A DNA stretch of 64,000 nucleotides from Annulohypoxylon bovei var. microspora (GCA_022836615.1 MU405239.1:124001-188000); one strand, 5' to 3'; positions 23,001-37,510 are shown, counted from the stretch's first letter. Translations and numbers: made by a program. Notes: generated by a model not told the origin, from the letters alone.

Positions 23001-26000
23001 CTACAGAAGCTGACAGCTTCCCACCGGATGGAACCGAGGTGGAAGGGTCATCCATGATCTGCATTGATAGCTGCCGCGTGTATGTAGCGTGAATACACAG
23101 TATATGTATACCTAGGTAGATAGTAATAAAATGACAGAATTATAGTAGCTGTAATTGCATAGAATATTCCTTGTCATTGTGACAGGAGGCAGACTTAGGT
23201 GCTTCTTGAAGCAGATGTGACAAACATGCGCCTCGAAGATTCGAATCGAACTGCCCCAAAGATCTTAAGGGTCGTAAAGATCTGTTCGGATGATCTACAG
23301 CGCCTTGGATGTCTGTACATAGTATACCTATGCAAGGAAAGCATACCCGCGTATAGTTACATAGACAGGTACCTTCCATGGAGATAGGCGATAGAATTTC
23401 TCTAGTACGAGTACCGAGAGGTTTTCTGTCTTGATGTCATTACGAGAAATATTAGGATGGCGCAACTGCTTCGAAGCTACCTACCTAGGTAAGATTCGCA
23501 AGAATTCCGTCCATCCTAGACCCCTGCCCGCAGTCCCAGCCCAACGGCGTGGGTGAAATCGAGGATCTATGGGTGTAACAATATCACTTAACTAAATAAA
23601 CAAGGCTGCCTACATGGTAAAAATGGAGGAAAGGAAGCCCTCGCTTAGGTATTCATAGCATACACGTGTGGGAGGTCTGTTGTGATATGTGACATGTAGT
23701 TTTAACAACTGGATCTATGGACCCAGCTCGGTATTTAAAAGGGCGTAATTTATCTAAAATTGATCATGTACTTCGCATAAAACCGTCTCGCATCCATTAA
23801 TAGTTTACAATATTACCTATCAGATGTCTAGTAGGCAGCCGACAACGGAGCGTTATTCTTTCAAACCTACATACATGTGAGCCCCTGCGACCTACCTTAG
23901 GTACCTAGTCAAGCCGAGATGTGTATAATACCTAGGGTATATCTGAGGAGAGAGAATATACCAATAGAAGAAATAGCATATAATCTAAAGGGGAGTCTAT
24001 TTCATCACCTATAAGACTTAGTAAAACTGTCTTCGCCTTATCTTTAAACTTGCGTAGACCTTGTAGGATATCATCAGAGAACTGATAGTAGGCTGTCAAT
24101 ATTTAAAGCAATGCCACCAATGGTATAACAGTTGAACGCCTACAATACCTGGTTACAAATACATACCTAATATACATGTCATTTAGTTGTATACCTACTT
24201 ACATGTCTTGTTCCCGAGAACGGCCTGGAGGGCTCTAATACGCCTCGTGCTTCGTTTGTGACAACTTAGCATCTAACCGAATGCCCATGAATTGGTATAA
24301 GGAGTTATAGTGTGGCTGATATAGGTTACAAGATGGCTTAGAGATACATGTTTTTCAGGAACAAATCTCCGCGGTAAGGCTTACACTTTTACTGGCGTCC
24401 TGATTCCTTTTATATGGGGTATACTTATTTACAATAAAGGAAAATGCACAATTTCCATTAGATCCTATTCGCAACCTCCTGCGGTGAACATCCAATAGTA
24501 CCTAGGTAGTAATCATTTAATCAAATTCATCAGCTGAAATGGAACTCGTCAGTATCACGTACATGAATGTGCATCCAAGATTGACTGCCTACCGAAAACT
24601 ACCAAATAAATCTAGTACAAGCTGTAACCAGCCTTAGGTAACAGTTTTGAGAACGGCACTCTCAAAGCAAATGAGATCTGATTATTTTACCTACCGTACC
24701 TACATACATACCTACCTTACTTTATGGGCTAATGCTGATTGCGGCTCAGCCCGAGATTTCCCAGATTTTGATGCATGTCAGGGGTTCCACAGTCCTTGCT
24801 CCAGCATAAGTAATGCTGTATCCTCAGCACATTCAGTATGCCATGCGTCTCGTGTAGGTTCAGCCTTCAGAGGAGATCTAGACCACTATATGTCTTATAG
24901 AAGCAGCCACATCAGGCCACAACGGACGAGGTGACCCATGACGAGTGATACGTAGCCAACGTCGCAATACGCTCCGATTTCTCTGAGATTCGTGTAAAGC
25001 TGCCTCTACCGCTTGAGTCGGGAGAGTAGCCTGGGGCCAGCTGGCCAACTTGCTTGCTGAAACTATCGTGAACCGAGAGAAGCAACTATGATATGCAAAG
25101 GCACGGATCACCTGTCATTGTCACCGAAACCTGCGCATGTAACGATGCTGCCAAGCCCACCTATATGTACGGAATAGCTGCCTGCGTCGTTGCCGCTGCA
25201 AAGCATGCCTGGATGGTCACGGCTTTCGGAGATCTTAGGGAGTGGAATAAGCTCTGGGGTTGAGTGCTGTTGGACGCTGCTGGCTAATCCAAAGCACATA
25301 GGTCGTCACTGGGGATTCTGGTCTATGATGCGATCATATCCGATTCCTAAATGGTCCGACGTTGTATTTTAAGTATAGTACAAACGTAATGGTGAATACG
25401 CACGTATACGTGGTTTGTATTGATGTCCTGTATCGGCATGATTGGAGCTCGGCTCCCTTCTGAGTCTAATAGTTGTAGCTGACCATCAAGTAGGGGTATT
25501 TCGTCCTTCATAGTGTCTAATGCTACGGAAAATTAGGTAGAGAATTTGACATGTTAATCCACGTTGGGCATCAGCTCAGGGTTATTTTCTGTGATTTGTC
25601 GTTGGGCGTCGTTGAGGCGGGGTGCCGCGGCACAGCTTGAAAGGAAATGGTTTATAATTGCCTTAGAGTACTCACTGTACTTGGAGCAGATAGATGGTTG
25701 ATTTAGTTGTTGCGATTCAGGAGACAATCTCTTTACAGCTATAACTCCCAACATGGTCATTCGTTGTCAAAAAAACCAAGATTACTATAAGAGACATTTT
25801 AAAATAATCATTAATAATACATCAGGCATAATATGCCAGTACACTGGAAATGGCTGTGCCTTGCACCTAATTTCGCGGAATTAGATGGAATTTGCACGGG
25901 TCTTGCAAGAGTTGCTGTCACAGCATAATATCTTCGTGATGACTTGATAAAATAAATATTCGCTTGCCTTTCTCAACCTCGTAAGGACATATCCCTATTA

Positions 26001-29000
26001 GGAAAACGCCTAGTTATTGTAAAGATGTGAGAACGAAAATGGATGATTAATAAGGAAGATTTCCATGGCTCGGGATCAATAGCCCCTTGCTCAGATCGTC
26101 GATCCCACTACCCCGTCTCAAACGAATTTGGTATGACCCCCGATGGGTTTTATTGTACTTAGATTCTGGAAGAATTATCATAGCCGCATGTAGCATCAAC
26201 CCAGTGCAACACGATGATATACAATATAGAAGAATTTTCAGATAGTTAGTAATACAGAGCAAATATGCTGGTGAAAATCAGTCTAGAAGTGATTAAAATT
26301 GATAGGGCTAACTAGAAAATCTTTCAATCAGTTGCTTGTCGACCCGGCATATTAACCGTCAATGGCGTTTCTCTGACTTCAACTGCTCGAGATAGCTGGA
26401 ATTTTGCACTTTATTGGAGAGAATTATCGACCGAGAAGTTGAACTAGTGATCCGTATATCTCCGCAAGTTTGCCTCCCACTATTCGGGAGAATGGCAGTC
26501 GAAGTTAGGAAATCATACCATAATTTGGCCTAGCTTCTACAATGGAGATGGGAGATCATGGATGCGTGACGCGTCTAGACGTCTTATCTTCAGGAAGCAC
26601 CACTGCCAGTAGTAGGCTATATGTCGGTACTCACAGTTAGGGCAACTAGAGGTAAAAAAACGCTTTCTGGGCTTGAAGAAGTTGCTAGTGGAATATTCTT
26701 TGGAAGACAATGTTAACTTTTCAGATATGTGTGAGTCTTGTGGCTGGAAAGACATGGTTGCTCAGTTGCTATTCAGGTTAAAAATATGTATGCGATGATA
26801 AATATTGTAGTATCGTTGTTATTGAAAGTGATGACATCGATTCAAGGAAGGTGACCCGAGAAAACGTGACTGCTCATCAAAAAAGCTTGGATTAGGGGTC
26901 ATGATCGACATAGGCGGCGTGGATTTAGGGTGGCCGTCGGGGGAGTAGCCTGCGGGAGCCGCGGTGACATGAGATCAGCGTGGCGCTTTAGCGCTCGTCG
27001 CTTAGGGGAAAATCCCCAGGTATTCCATGTCAGATGAAGGTGGAGTGAGCTATAATAACTCTTCATAGTAGAAAACCAACAGAGTACATAATAGTGGTGT
27101 GCTGTTTAGTAGGCAATTCGTGGGGAGAGGTGTAAATTATTTCTGTCACTAAATCTTCAACCAACAATATCTATCACTATCAACAAGGATTAAGCTAGAG
27201 CCTCCGAAGTAGCCCCGTCTTTTCTTATCCATTTCCAGTTAGTAGTAGCTGAAGGTGCCTGATCTCATCTCTGCTTTTACCATCTGTACCTATGTACTCA
27301 TATGCTCATTATCTTTTAATGATATATTTCTTACTTACCTATATACCTAGTTGAGTGAGGCTGAGAAGAACGGCTCGTACGCCTTTGATTTAATACTTAT
27401 CGTGCGAGGCAAGGCGAGTCATCAAAGAGCTGAATAGGGGCTATGTATACCTACCTACCTCTGAAGAGAACCACAGGAGCTTAATGTTAATAAATTTAAA
27501 GATGATAATTATGATAATATACTTACCTAGATATATTCCACGCAATACGAATCGTTCTTACATTAATGTCATGGAAATATATGGTACGTGCTTTATATAA
27601 GTAATCATAGTAAAATATTTCCATGTGTACCTAGTAAGATAAGACTTAATTATTACCTAGGTATTCACGGGCACTAGGTAAATGCCGATTGGTGAAAGCT
27701 CGACACGATAATAGCTCCTTTTAAGTTCTAATAAGCATTGGATTGAATTCATCTGACCAACTCGTCATGTTGGGTGTATGTGTGCTTAAACCTAAAGATA
27801 TAATAGGTAGATGATGATGTACTTAAAAAGTAACGAGCCCAATCATATCTTCACTTTCACATAGCCTAGACACTAGGTAGGTAGTGTGTTCTGGCGCTGT
27901 TCTGGCGTCCATCTAGCGTGCCGTCATGCAAGCCTCGATTCACATTTTGATGGTCTCGAGCGATCTGTCTACAGAATGTCCAGACCATATAAAAATCAAG
28001 TCACGCTAGACTTCACGTGCTTGTCTAGTTTCTCCGCCGCTTGAACTTGTCAATTTTACCGATTGCCGCCTCGTAAATAGTTGCCAGTCTGCCGGTATAG
28101 AGACTAAAATGTGTTGGCGTTGTGCGTAACGCGGTTATGAGCCGAGGGCTGGAACCATCAGGCTCTTATCAACTCACTTACATATACTACCTACAGATAG
28201 GTCTAGTTAACGCCTTGTCGTCTCAAGATCTAGCCTCAAAATACATATCATAGCATCAGACGAAGCATCGAGGTCTGTTCAGTGTCAACCCCAGTCTGGG
28301 GTACGTGGTGATACACTGATGCATGCGGAGTTCTGTGATGACTTGGCTCGTGCCAGATTACTCGGAACTTGTTTGTCCCTTCATGCCTTTCCTCACGGGG
28401 TGTCTCGCTTTGGAAGCTAAGGTGTCAGGGAGACAGGGATTTGAAGAGCTGCCATCCCGAAAGAGAGCACACCATCCCTGTTCAAGTTCTAGGCTGTCGA
28501 TCACAGACCACGTTAAGGGGCAGAGCCCGCAGAGAAGGATAGAGACATGACCGCTAAAAAGAGACTAAAAAGGCACTGTAAGTCCCAGGGCAAAATAAAC
28601 CCTTGCCGACCACAGACCACCCTGCGTAAGCGAGCAGATTCCTGGCGCCAAGTTGACGATCATATGAGATTGGCATTCGTTTCTGAGGAAAAAAAAAAGC
28701 CTCCGAGTGTTTCTTGCAAGAAACATTTCTTCGAAGATTAGCATCCATGATCTCTATGTTGTCTTACTTTAGGTGTGTGTGTGTATGTATGTACGTCGAC
28801 TATTCTTAGAGTGATGATAGTCATAATTATTAAGACACTCTAGGTATTTGGTTGTTGCATTTCTTAACCGTTTACTTCACTCGTTCGTCATCCTTACCGT
28901 TGAGCTTACCGACATGGATCTAAGCGTATTACGTATGAGAGCATAAGTTTGTTTAATAGGTCTATCTCAAGAATTGTGGTTCCCCCTCTAGGGCTAGTCG

Positions 29001-30832
29001 AGGTCATGGACCCCTTCTTGAGCTCGATATGCAAAGACCCTCTCTCGGATATTCCTCCCACAGGCAACTTCGCTGCATGATCTGGTAGGGCTCATCTCAA
29101 TATTTTATTTCTAATGTACTATGACGATTAGGCAAACGGCGGACAGCTGCGGCTTTCAATAACCTTTTCCCCTTGGCCTAATTTCCAACGAATATATTTT
29201 ATTAATATTGATTAAGTTGAATGTAATTAATGCTTGTTTTAATACTCCGTAGATAGATGACATTTAGGGCTTGTAACCACGCGAGAAGTTCGCCTCCTCG
29301 ATTGCTCGTCTAGGTATTTCTGTAAAGATGGAACAAGAAAACGAGCAAAGATGATATCAGGAAATAAACAAATAAACATCAACAAACATAGGCATGGATT
29401 AGTTCGTATGTCGAGCACGGCAACTCTTGTACCGAATGACTCCTTGTTGCAAGTCTTGATCAATGCTGTAGTAGTTGCCGCTGCTCCCGAATAGGTCGGA
29501 CTAGGCAAAAAAGATGGCCGGATAGATCTGACAATCTGCAGCATGGTCTAAACAGATCAAAACATTTTGGGACAGCTAGCAGTCATCCGAAAGATTGACA
29601 GATGCACAGAGAACCATTGCAGCATGTGTTGTCAGGGCTCGTGGGGAGGGACGGCATAAGATCAGCTTGACAATCCGGTCACAGCACAGGCTCGGCAGGG
29701 CTTAAAAGACATAGGGACGAAGCTTTTGCGGCACTAACCTCGAGTCCATTGTCGTCTCAAGTCCCCTACTCCACATAGAACTAAACCGGGCCCCTTGTCC
29801 GAAATGTACCAAGACAGGGGTCACAGACCAACTATCCGGACGGCAGTTTGCCCTTAAGGGGTAATGGTGACCCGGGGATGCCATGCACCTAGCTCTACCA
29901 CGACCACACTCTCTCAACGAGGATTGCTGGTCTTGGTTAGCCAAGACTTTGGAGGACGAGGTTTATGTATGTAGAAGATGAAGAACGAGAAGGGATGAGC
30001 TTAAACGGTCCACCGGGGATGCCCTGAGTGCAGACAGACCACGCACACGGACGTCTTATTAGACCCTTGCTGGTGCATAGGCGTAGCCAGTAGCCGTTTG
30101 ACCTTGAGCGATCCCACGAGAATCCCAGCGGAGCCGTTCTCCTACGCCTATGTCCATCCTTCGATCTCACCCACATGCACGCTTCTCCTATCAATACATA
30201 CTGTACGTACTGGTCTCTGCATCAGCCCATACATGGGGAATTGGGACCACTAAAAAGAGGCGGGCGAGCATAAGCAGTTCCAGAGTCCCATCGCCGCACA
30301 TGGGACTCCAAATACATCAGGGCTCACCCATTAATAAGGGGCGCTATATGTACTTGCCGATGATGCAGGAGTACCCTTCGATACCGGCGATCTACTGTTG
30401 ATTTCAACCCAGGTCTGCCGTGACCCACACCCAATTTGTGACAGTTGTTCTCCAGGGATTCCTGTACGGATTGACGCTTGATCGTCGTTTATATTATACC
30501 TCCCGGGAAGATCTGGGAGATACATCGTCAACCCTCGTCAACCCTCGTCAACCCTCGTCGACCCTCGTCGCTCACCCACCATCTGCCCTCTACCTATACT
30601 TAAGTATCCACCCTCCCCGTATATATCCTTCAAGTTGCCGTCCTCCAGATCATTAATCGCCTCTCGACACTGAGGATACACCGAGTGATATCTCATCTAC
30701 AAAAAACAACTAGCAGTCTTTACCAACTTAATATCTACCGACTATCGTCGACGAAAACTTAGTCCTAATACCGCCATCTTGAGAATAGTTCCTTGAGATA
30801 TACATACTTTTATTCTAACATAATACATAAAA
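20024..30832. other. Gene-poor block, about 10.8 kb
   Basis: No open frame here has recognisable domains, and I could not assemble a convincing spliced gene. It contains four ACCTAGGT palindromes (23110, 23483, 24500, 27655) and many TAGGTA-type words. The last 350 bp (from about 30480) carry a 10-bp tandem repeat and a pyrimidine-rich leader that belong to the zinc-finger gene's promoter. Decayed transposons cannot be excluded without database comparison. Confidence 0.6.
30525..30570. repeat. 10-bp tandem repeat (ACCCTCGTCA, about 4-5 units)
   Basis: Consecutive 10-mers, the last units with an A-to-G change. It lies about 265 bp upstream of the zinc-finger gene's ATG, so it is in its promoter or 5' leader. 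Confidence 0.9.
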
Positions 30833-31822
30833 ATGGCCTCCGCCATGTACGCAACGCAGCCTGGTGCTCAGTACGGATATCCGCAACCGCCCCCTTCGCC
30901 TCCAATGGACGAAACCTCGAAATGCTCTCTACCCTCGATTTCCAACCTATTAGTAATGGCAGACGCTGGATCGCCCACGACAGAGCAATCACCTCAGTCT
31001 CAACAAGGTATGAGCTCATCACGGCCTTCCTAATACGATCAACGTACTAAGCCGCAGAACAGCACCGTCAGTGAAGGTAGAGACTCGGCCGAACTCGTCT
31101 CATTGTGGGAGTAATGGTCCCTCACGAGCCGCTCTACCCCCCACACCTCCCATGAGCTCAGATGCCTCTTTCGAGGGCTACAACTCACCCTCGACGAGAT
31201 CAGTATCAGTCGTATCAGCGCACAATTACTATTATGAGACGACTCCACCCCTAGAGGATGTTCACCGCCACCAAATGACAGCAGCAGCTGCACCTCGCAT
31301 GTCCATTCAAGCTTCAGCATATTCGCAACCCGCCTTTGCGGCGCCGTACTTGGGTCAGGCGCCGATACCACCTTACTATCCTGCCGGTCTCCCTGGAGCC
31401 CACGCAGCCCAGCCGCAGATCTCCGGACTTTACTATCAGAGACCACTACCACAGGTTTGTCTAGTCTGGTTCAGCAAACATGAAAAACAGGCATGCTAAT
31501 TTAGCCGCAGGCGTTCCCTCCGCTACCAGTAACAGTGTCCCTAGCAACAGGTCAAGGTGCCAACCCGTGGCAACATCACCACTACATCTCGCCTTCTTCG
31601 GCAGCTTCTTTCCCGCAGTCACAGGATCGTTACATCTGCCAAACTTGCAACAAGGCTTTTTCCAGACCGAGCTCGCTACGAATTCACAGTCATTCTCACA
31701 CCGGCGAGAAGCCTTTCAAGTGCCCTCATGCTGGCTGCGGCAAAGCTTTCAGTGTTCGAAGCAACATGAAGAGACACGAACGTGGATGCCACGACAACGG
31801 CAACGCATCTCATCACCGCTAA
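30833..31822 (+). CDS. C2H2 zinc-finger transcription factor with two C-terminal fingers
   Basis: Exons 30833-31007, 31063-31454 and 31511-31822 give 292 residues. Introns begin GTATGA and GTTTGT and end CAG; the first acceptor must be the second of two nearby CAGs to keep the frame. The N-terminus is Pro/Gln/Ser-rich and contains SLPSISNLLVMAD, which looks like a short regulatory motif. The middle is a Pro/Ala/Tyr-rich low-complexity region. The C-terminus has two fingers: C232, C235, H248, H252 (C-x2-C-x12-H-x3-H) and C260, C265, H278, H283 (C-x4-C-x12-H-x4-H), joined by the classical HTGEKPF linker. A pair of C-terminal fingers on a disordered activator is seen in fungal developmental regulators such as FlbC, but I cannot assign orthology. 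It is isolated between two gene-poor blocks. Confidence 0.93.
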
Positions 31823-34800
31823 ACCAGCTCCTAATCGACAAATATAACCATTCGATGGTGTCTTTACTTATTGTTTATTCCTAATATGGCTCTTAATCCC
31901 GCGCGGATATATCAAGAGGGGGGATTGAAAGGAAGCGAGAAAATTACGGATATGAAGGATGCATTTGATACCCACCCGCGGGTTACGCTACGATTTTTTT
32001 GACGGCCGCCTTCGTTTCTCAAAAGCACTCGTTGTTTTTGTTTTCATTTTTAATTCCGAGCGCTGCTTATCGACTCGAACATCTATATCAGGACATATCC
32101 TCGACACTTGGGACGAACTTGGGGAGGCGGTCGGCCCTTTGCTTACTGGGACGGGATGGCGGGATAGGGATCGGTTGCATTTAACTGTAGGATGTGACTG
32201 TTCATCGATGAGGCGTATTGGACTACCAATTTCGGGCATTTACATCGGCGTTTAACAAAGAAACATCTTGAGGGACATAAGCTGGAACATTCAAAAACAA
32301 GAGCAATCTTATCTCTCTCGTTGATGTTTTGTTTTATTTTTGGTATTTTTTTCTTGGATATTCTATCTAGTCCTAATGTATAGAACGGGACTGCAAAGGG
32401 GGAACGAGAAACTTTGTACCAACAAGGATCAAAGGGATCGAAAACAATGATGTTTTCGGCGGGGATACGAGAAAACTTGCTTCTGTATGACGGAAGACGA
32501 TGAATATGGATGAATTAGCATTGGCTTAGCAGCAGCAAGCCTACGGAATCAAAAATCAAAGAAATATTCAAAAATGCTACTTTGACAGCCTCACTTTTTT
32601 CATGATAATCTCGATTTGTTGCAAAGTCTACGCATGAAAACCCAATAGCAACAAGCAGGGATGGCTGACAAGCGATACGTAGGTCAAGCTTCTTTCCCAT
32701 CGCTCGGGCAGGGAGAAGAAACAACGGCATGCAGGTAACCTTGTTTTAATGTCGAGGATCTGCCCCTGCGTGGGGAATTCTGGTCGAGTTTGCTCTAGGC
32801 TCTATCTAAGCTTTGTTTCGAGATTCACGCAGGGGTCAAAACACACAAAAACTGGAGAGTAGGAAAACAACTTTATTGTTACAGTAACACGGAGATAATA
32901 TCTTGGTTATTCGAGACAAGATAGGATTGTCCCTGGAAAGAGGTTGCTGGCGTTTGCAAACTAAGGAAATTCGGCGACTTGGAAGACTGCACCCTAGTCT
33001 ATAACGTGTCTGCTATTAGATGGGGGCTTCGACGCTCAGTCGGTATAGTTTACGTATGCTAATGAAGGCAAAAAGGTCAGACTTACTAAATTCTCTATAG
33101 ACAAGGCGGCGCTCTCATCAGTGCGTATTGTAGGGCCGAATTCAACTTTGGGAGGCAGGTGTATTCTACGACGAGACATAGTATCGTCAGTATAGAGTAG
33201 TATCCGTTGTTCTTTTGCGCAGTCATAATGTTTTAGAGTGTAGTAGTCACATCACTTCATCTGGCATTCTGCTGATCTCGATATCACCCAAGTACTATAT
33301 GTAGGTACATAAGTAGGCAACGTAGCGAGGATTCCCTTCCAGCTCACCAGTCTCTCTCCCCTTGGCGCTACGACACTATCACGTTCCGCGGGTAACCTAC
33401 CATACACACATGTTGTTACCGCGTTCACTGCGCGTTGTGACCCAGCCAGCACAGATCCCAAGGATGTGTAACCTTCTAACCCGCTAAATGTAACCTCATG
33501 ATTACCACAAGCAGGTATCCCATCCCAACTTGATCCATATCCGTAGGTATCTAGTCCCGTCACGATCTAGAGAAAAGGGGCATAGAGGGGAAAAAAGTAC
33601 AACCCAACCGTTACCATTATTTTCTAGCTTACCTACTTTTCATATTCCCAATTGCATAGTAATTGCGGCATTACGGGGCGAGCTAGGTAAATACGTAGTC
33701 GAGTGCCTATTTCATAATAGCGTTTTGTAGATCATGGGTCTAGCCCTAGTCAGTCGCGTGGTAGATGGAGTCGAGATGAGGCTTGGCAATGCCAGGCATT
33801 TTGAGGCTTTGTGTGGGGGGCCAGTTGTAATAAGGAAGATGTGAATTCCTCTTCCGTCGGAAACTTACAAGGACTGGCCCGAATGGGCGGGGGCTAGTTG
33901 ATGATTTTCATCAGTAATGCTGATCACGCTGAGATTAGGTGCTGGCGTTGTTGGCACGTCCACATTTACCCTCGTAATATTTGTACCTTTAATTACAAAA
34001 AAAAAAATATTCCCTACCTATTCCTTATTGCGTTTTCCTGCGTTACCGCGCGCCCACAGGTGGGATGGCAGATGTCTTGAAATTCGTATTTTGCACCTCG
34101 CAATGCTTGGTATTCGATACGTAATAAGCCCCCCTTTTTCTCCATCGTGATACGTATTCTGAGGCTCTCAGAAATTCGGTAACAAAACTGTCATATATCA
34201 CAAAATATCTATGAGTTGAGTCACGAGTTGATTTCCTATAATGATTCAGGCTACATAATACATGGTCCCCTCGATTCCTGGAAACCGTTGCACACTTCCC
34301 AAAGCGTCGGGCTTCGCGGCGGCAGGCGAGCACAGTAAGCTCTGTTGATCAGATCCTACAGATCACATCCTTGTTTGCCGCAGCCTCGGCCCTCGAATCC
34401 TATTCGATCTTAACGTCTCTCCATTAACCCGTCGCCAATGAGGCTGCCCTCTGTCCCCCCCAGCTTACAGATGGCCGGTTACCTGCCCTAGCTGTCGGAC
34501 GTCTGCATTTTCGGCTTTCCACATCACCTGTTCATTGGGATCCGAATTCATTGGATATGGCTGGTATTCCCCAAGGCCGGACAGGCCAATGAGCTGGCCG
34601 TCGAAATCATCAAGGCTCCAAAGAGGCAAACGTGCCCGGCAGGACGCAGCAGGCGGCGAACACTCCGAGTTACATTATCGACTTACACGACATATCACCT
34701 GATGTGAACAATTCGCATCTTCCTGCATACGTCCCGTAGGTAAAGTTATCTATAACCCAAGGATCTAAGCTTAGGTCGGTTCCCAGGGCTGCGACCGGAT

Positions 34801-36977
34801 TGCAGGGTGGTAGCAGGCGTACATCCGCGGTATTACGCCTGTACGCTTTTTCCTTCGATTAATTAACATAACGCCGACTGATCTTCCATGGCATGCATTT
34901 GGATTATCCGCATTTCCCGTCCTTCTGGGACGAGGCATGTCGTAATCCTAACATGGACTCATTTACGACGCATCACCTTTGACTAGGTTGCCATTGGGTC
35001 GGTTGGCTATTCCGCTGACACCGCCTCCTACATACCTAGTAGTGCTGCATTCTGTAGTTTTTCTCGATCATTCTGACCTTCGACCGATGCTACTATGTAC
35101 TATCTATTAAGGACTTATTTAAACAACTAAGGGGGTTTTACGAGTAACTCGAGGTTAGGTTGCATTTGGCGTAATTAGGTAAAGAATCCCCTTGCCTTTG
35201 TCAGATGAATAGTGATTTATATATCTGCTTGGCGCATCATTTCTGGGGATCACGACAATAGGTTTGTTAATAATGGGTATATATTGCCCTACCATCCATG
35301 AGAGCATCGCATATGTCATTAATATTCCGAAGACTTCAAACTGGTGGGTCGACTCTGATTAGTTCCTTATTTACCTAGGAACCATGGCACCCCCTCCATC
35401 ATATTCATCGACGATGGCTTGGGAACTGGTGTCAATTTGCAAGCAAACTCGCCGGCACTCGTGATCCACCGCCTTTTCTGCAAGGGGTTTTTTAAAGGTC
35501 GACGCCCCAATGCTGCCCTGCATCGGGAACTACTTTCGGTTGAGATGATCGTCAGGATCCTCCGGCCCATCCAGGGTTTTTGACCGTCGCTTAGTCCACG
35601 TAGAGATCCGATGACCCAGGGCTATGTGCAGCAGCCCAACCTAACTAGGTAGCTGACCTAGCGTAGCGCAAGCGAAGAGGAAGCGGAAATTTAAACAGCA
35701 GTCTTACTCGAGTTGTTTGGTTGTCAAGTTCGGAAGTGGAACTATATAACTACCGCCTTATTATAAGTAGTTCATAACATGTAAATGTCTCGCATAGTTT
35801 CGCATAGTCTCGCAGTATTAAACTAAGTACAATAGGTCCCAACTTGCGCATAAGTTTGTTCTGGCTGCCTGGCTATTAAGTGTTAGTGTCAGACCACGTT
35901 TACCCACGCGCTGCATAGTATTGTTAGTACTTTACTCAAGCCGTCCTAGTCGAGTATAATTAAAATTATTTAGTCCTTGTTTAGTTGTTTAGTACAGCTT
36001 GTCATTGGCGTGGCTAAACCCGAAACTATGGATGTCTTCCTAAAACCTCGATGAGCCGGCTATTGGCCTACGTCATCTGAAGATCAATCGAAACAAGAAC
36101 TACACTTGCAGCCTTGTTTGTTGTGTATATAGATGGTCTAGACCTCGGTAGTTTCGGGCGCTTGTAAAATAGTAGTGGGTAGTATCAAGTTTTCGAGGTT
36201 GCTTTAAAGGGACTTCCCGCAATTACTGCTATTTATGTTGGAACGCATACTTATTGTACATAGTAGGACTTTAAGCCTCAGATGGTTTTTGTTGCTATTC
36301 GTGTACAGTGTGTAAGTAGGTACCTACCTGTATGAAGTTTGGAGGTGCAAGTTGATAATAATAACAATAATAATAACACAATTTGATTGGCTATAAATAC
36401 AATTCATGCTATACTTGTATGTTATAGGCAATACATACCTAAGGTAGGTATCAGCGAGAAAATTACATAAGCCAAAAGGTTCCACATCAATGTTCCAATC
36501 AGTAATATGGGGACTATGTATGTAATGTACGTACCCCATAGAATTGATACAAAGATACCTGTACGTAGTACGTAGACACATAGGTACATGGGTCAATACA
36601 TCTCATAATAAATATCCCTGCAACACATCCCCCAAACGCAAAAACGCGGATCAATTGCAGATAGACCCACACCACCGACACAGGCGCTTGGGATTTCCGA
36701 TGGTCCTAGCTCTTTCGGATCCACTCGTTCCTTATTCGTTCTTTGACCATTCGGAAAGTCTCAAGAGACTTGAGTACCTAAGTACCCTGACTGACATTTC
36801 TCATTTCTGCATCTTTTCAACCTTTTCGCATCACACGTCACCAACACCCACGAGGAACACCTTGGCCTCCTTCGACGCGAAGTCCGCTGAACTCGGCCGA
36901 TTCCATGAACTGTTACTCATCCGGTCAAAATCCCGGGTCAGCGCGAGAAACTAAGGTTATTACCACTTACTCACCTA

Positions 36978-37080
36978 GTCAGTCAATCAGTCAATCAGTC
37001 AAGTTAGTCCGACAGTTCATAAACTGGACTGGATTGGACTGGACCAACTGACCAACTGATTGACTGACTGACTGACTCAG
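36978..37080. repeat. Inverted repeat of TCAG/TCAA tetranucleotides
   Basis: The left arm (about 36978-37002) is made of GTCAGTCAATCAGTCAATCA-type units. The right arm (about 37056-37080) is CTGATTGACTGACTGACTGA-like and is its imperfect reverse complement. The roughly 53-bp centre contains repeated GGACTGGA words. Confidence 0.85.
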
Positions 37081-37456
37081 ATCGCGAAGATAATCAGGCC
37101 ATCTTGATAAAATTACGAAGGCATCGCGAGCTTGGCAACCCCGGTACTAATACGAGAGCCGGTGAACTTCGGCACAGTATCATATAAATCTCTTAGCCAG
37201 AGACGCCGTTGCTCGGCGGCGAATGCTCCACTACTAGACGCGGCCGCTCTCACGGATCTCCATTCCGGGGCATCTATCGACTACATTAGCGTGAACTGCG
37301 AAATAACACATCATATCGGCCGGCAAGCCCTTATTCAGATAGTCTCGATCTAATCCGTGCAAATCGTACGTTTTCTGCAGACCTAGCTCGGAGCCGTCGA
37401 GGTGGTCAGCAGCATAATAATGATGGTCATGATGACTATTACCAACCTACCTACCT

Positions 37457-37510
37457 AGGGTGCTTAAGGGTGCTTAAGGGTGCTTAGGGTGCTTAGGGTG
37501 CCTAGGGTAC
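37457..37510. repeat. Telomere-like 9/10-bp tandem repeat (GGGTGCTTA / GGGTGCTTAA)
   Basis: About five units, two with TTAAGGG and two with TTAGGG, ending in GCCTAGGGTA. The TTAGGG hexamers match the fungal telomere word but are spaced by GTGC. Confidence 0.85.

Noticed and set aside
23230..23262. GATTCGAATCGAAC resembling a tRNA B box
   Set aside because: No matching A box, acceptor stem or anticodon arm could be folded around it.
36544..36954. 136-codon plus-strand frame
   Set aside because: No domain, no signal peptide and no coherent splicing context; composition is not convincing.
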